From positions 113,858 to 177,857 of the forward strand of contig JAHDHQ010000001.1 in assembly GCA_020631235.1 (NCBI GenBank): 64,000 nucleotides of DNA, read 5' to 3'. The translations under genes were made by a program, and so were the position numbers. The notes beneath the pieces are model-generated. The model was given only the letters and a program-made list of their open reading frames with translations. It made no database searches and was not told the DNA's origin. Shown piece by piece: positions 61,126 through 64,000 of this stretch. Each line of letters begins with the position of its first letter. Position 1 is the first letter of the stretch. This stretch comes from Saprospiraceae bacterium (lineage in GTDB: Bacteria > Bacteroidota > Bacteroidia > Chitinophagales > Saprospiraceae).

Positions 61126-64000
61126 TTAGAAGCAAATATTAACTTGTCCAATCATAATTATTGTCTCGATATCACAGTTGTCAGTCAAAACGACCCTTAA
61201 ACAATAGATATCGCAATCAGCTGCATCGTTAATTTGGTAGTTTGTACCACCAGTTTGAATCAGCTGCCAATTTATGTCATCGTAGGTACAATCCTCTGGC
61301 TGCACTCCTGGGTTTTCATTTTTAATTTCCCAATACCAAGTACTTTCCTCATAGCAATCCATATTTTCAAGTTCCACAATACAATTAGGTAGATTGCAAC
61401 CAGAATATGTAATAGTTGAACAAACTTCACTTTCACATGAAGAGCAGGTTGCTAATTCATTACAATTACTTATTTTATTTGGACAGTCTGAATTTCCACT
61501 TATGATCACTTTATAACTAGTATTTGGCCCATAATTTGAGTAGCAGAATTCATCGCAATTAACATCTACACTATATTCTCCTGCACCCTGATAAACATCA
61601 TCATCACCATCATTGGGATCTTGATCTTGAAACTCAATTGTACAGGTAGATGAACCACTACAATCAGAAGACCCATCTGTATATTTAAGTGCATTTATTG
61701 TAGTCCAATTATCACAATCCTCTCCTGAGACTGTTGCAATTAATTCACATGAACCATTATCACTTAGAGTTACTTCACAGTCGCAATCGGCGCAACAATT
61801 CGTAGTTATTACATTTGAAACGTCCTCATCACAGTCATCAAAGGCTAGCATGACAACTCTGTAGGACCCGTTTCCTTCCCCATTACATATTGAATAACTT
61901 ATGTTGCCAATACCTGCATCTGTGGCAATCGTTACCCAAATACCTCCATCCAAAAATTGTAATTCACTTGTTGAACCAGAACAACCACTTCCAGCGTTAC
62001 CCCAGGTAAGAGTACAAGTACTATTATTATACAACAAAACAGGAGCGCACTCGCAAATTTGACAACAAGCATTTATCTGAGTTTGGGTGACAGATCCAGT
62101 GGCATAGCAGATATCAAATGAAGATGGTGTAAGACAAGTTGTTCCTGATATACTTGTAATTTCTATTTCGACGGTATAATCACCAGCGGAAAAATTGCAT
62201 AAATCTATTGACTCATTAACTAGGTCGGGTTGAGTACTACAGAATTCATTTTCTGTCCAACTACCACTATCAATTACTGCATTATTTTGGATAACTTCGA
62301 ATGTTCCAGATAAAATTGGTCCATCGGCACAATCACATTCGCATATGATTGTAGCAAAATTTGAAACATCAAGTTCGGAGCAACTTTCAGAGGCAGTTGC
62401 TGTATTACACGAAATTAATATTTCAGGGTCACACGAAGGACAACATGTATTAAATTCTGCATTGGAAAAATTTGCACTCTCTGTAAAGGTCTGATCAATT
62501 AAACTTGAAGCATCACATCCGGCCGGGGAGTTTATATCATCAATTGTAATCATTACTGAATAATCACCTACAGCTAAAACGTTACATAGTTCAAATTCTG
62601 CAAATAGGTCTAATTCTTCAAGACAATCTCTGTTTTGTGTTTCTTCTCCTTCTGCGACTAGTCCACCTTGAAAAACTTCCCAGGAAAACTCAATTTCAAA
62701 ATCATCATCGCAGCAATCGTTACAATCCAAATCAAGGAAATCATGCCAAATCACTCCATTACATAATGCTGCTTGATCAACATTACCGCCTTGAATCCCG
62801 GTGAGTTCGGGTGTACAATCACAGTCACAATCGTTGCTCCATAAATCCTCTTCAATTGTAAACTCTCTATTAATAACGATGTTCTCAATTAGTGAAATAT
62901 CACATTCTCCTCCTTCTGCATTATTAATCAATATTTCAAATGTCAATTCATCATTTAGTTCAAAATCACAGGCATTGAAATCCCAAGAAAAATCTATAAA
63001 ATCTCCACAAACTATTGGGGCAGTATTTTCTGATTCAGATAAAATTTCATTGCCGTTCAAATAAATAATCTTTTGGTACTCAAAAGTTAATTCTTCTTCA
63101 CAACAATTACAGTCTAAAGAAATTTCATTATTTAAAGAGGCAAATGAACATTCCGCATTTAATAATCCTCCTTCATCAAGTAAATTCATTGAACCTATTG
63201 TGCCCTCTTCAACTATAAAAGACTCCTGTATGGTGCACATTTCGTCATCAGTAATTGTAACTGTATATGTCCCAGGTGATAAGTCGTTCAAGTCTTCATT
63301 TGTGTCACCATTACTCCAAATATAAGTATATGGAATAGTTCCTCCAGTCACAGACAGGTCAATTGATCCATCGTCAAAAGCATTACATGACTCGTCTACA
63401 ACCACCCCAGTTAGACTAAAGTTATTACAACACTCATTGGCAGGGCATTCTGTAGTTAAGAATGTCGTACAAATTTCTATACCATTCAAATTATCCCTAA
63501 TACAGGCTGTATAATCTAGGCATGGATCATAATCGCAAAACTCATCACTATCTGCTACATTATCGAATCCAACATCTAACCAATTAATGTCATCCTCACA
63601 TAAATCAAAACAAGCTGAAATATCTACTGCGTTTTTAATACAAAGTGTTTCACCCGTACCAATATCTAGAATAAAAATATCTAAATCATATCCATCCTGA
63701 CATGCACAATTACCTGTAATATCAGAAAATTGTATTCCATGATTATTCCCAAAACATTCCTGAGCTATGTTAAAACTCACCAGGCCAGCTTCATGTATAC
63801 ATTCATCCATTCCTATTTCAAAAGATTCATAAGCAATGCAATAGTCGCTATCAGTTATTGTAGCTGAGTAAGTTCCTTCACAAAGACCTTCAACAACCGG
63901 TGTATTCTCGCCATTGCTCCAGGTATAATTATATGGAGGAGTTCCTCCTGCTGGAAATAAACTTATAGTTCCGCTGCAGTCATTAATATTACAATCTGTA
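61126..64000 (-). CDS. Cys-rich secreted SprB-repeat protein, N-terminus beyond window
   Basis: Frame open through the window end; own translation of 63811-64000: TDCNINDCSGTISLFPAGGTPPYNYTWSNGENTPVVEGLCEGTYSATITDSDYCIAYESFEIG joined to MDECIH. Confidence 0.85.
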   Translation of the reverse strand, partial: TDCNINDCSGTISLFPAGGTPPYNYTWSNGENTPVVEGLCEGTYSATITDSDYCIAYESFEIGMDECIHEAGLVSFNIAQECFGNNHGIQFSDITGNCACQDGYDLDIFILDIGTGETLCIKNAVDISACFDLCEDDINWLDVGFDNVADSDEFCDYDPCLDYTACIRDNLNGIEICTTFLTTECPANECCNNFSLTGVVVDESCNAFDDGSIDLSVTGGTIPYTYIWSNGDTNEDLNDLSPGTYTVTITDDEMCTIQESFIVEEGTIGSMNLLDEGGLLNAECSFASLNNEISLDCNCCEEELTFEYQKIIYLNGNEILSESENTAPIVCGDFIDFSWDFNACDFELNDELTFEILINNAEGGECDISLIENIVINREFTIEEDLWSNDCDCDCTPELTGIQGGNVDQAALCNGVIWHDFLDLDCNDCCDDDFEIEFSWEVFQGGLVAEGEETQNRDCLEELDLFAEFELCNVLAVGDYSVMITIDDINSPAGCDASSLIDQTFTESANFSNAEFNTCCPSCDPEILISCNTATASESCSELDVSNFATIICECDCADGPILSGTFEVIQNNAVIDSGSWTENEFCSTQPDLVNESIDLCNFSAGDYTVEIEITSISGTTCLTPSSFDICYATGSVTQTQINACCQICECAPVLLYNNSTCTLTWGNAGSGCSGSTSELQFLDGGIWVTIATDAGIGNISYSICNGEGNGSYRVVMLAFDDCDEDVSNVITTNCCADCDCEVTLSDNGSCELIATVSGEDCDNWTTINALKYTDGSSDCSGSSTCTIEFQDQDPNDGDDDVYQGAGEYSVDVNCDEFCYSNYGPNTSYKVIISGNSDCPNKISNCNELATCSSCESEVCSTITYSGCNLPNCIVELENMDCYEESTWYWEIKNENPGVQPEDCTYDDINWQLIQTGGTNYQINDAADCDIYCLRVVLTDNCDIETIIMIGQVNICF

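Overview
The window is an AT-rich Bacteroidota chromosome segment, probably Saprospiria-like judging from the abundant SprB-repeat and T9SS type A sorting-domain proteins and a TAnnTTTG-type promoter. Housekeeping genes: pyrR-pyrB, rimO, a SpoU/TrmH RNA methyltransferase, pyrG, a membrane MutS-like ATPase and tRNA-Lys(TTT). Accessory content: (1) a tightly overlapping eight-gene operon (302-6126) coding for a Cys-rich SprB-repeat surface protein, small single-TM proteins, a membrane-anchored lambda-R-type lysozyme and a tail-anchored thioredoxin-fold protein. (2) Two fields of paired palindromes (31.2-32.0 kb and 50.0-52.6 kb), the second surrounding a RAYT/Y1 transposase gene, which looks like a REPIN-RAYT system. 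(3) A Cys-rich SprB protein / RHS toxin / 4-TM putative immunity locus at the right end. Its RHS ORF is split by one in-frame TGA, and downstream lie orphan toxin-tail/immunity remnants and a truncated CHC2 primase. (4) Giant secreted proteins, including a 2940-aa GH-like protein with about six 700-bp internal repeats and a MopE-like Ca/metal-repeat protein. (5) A HigBA-like toxin-antitoxin pair. All calls come from reading the sequence and supplied translations; no database search was possible.
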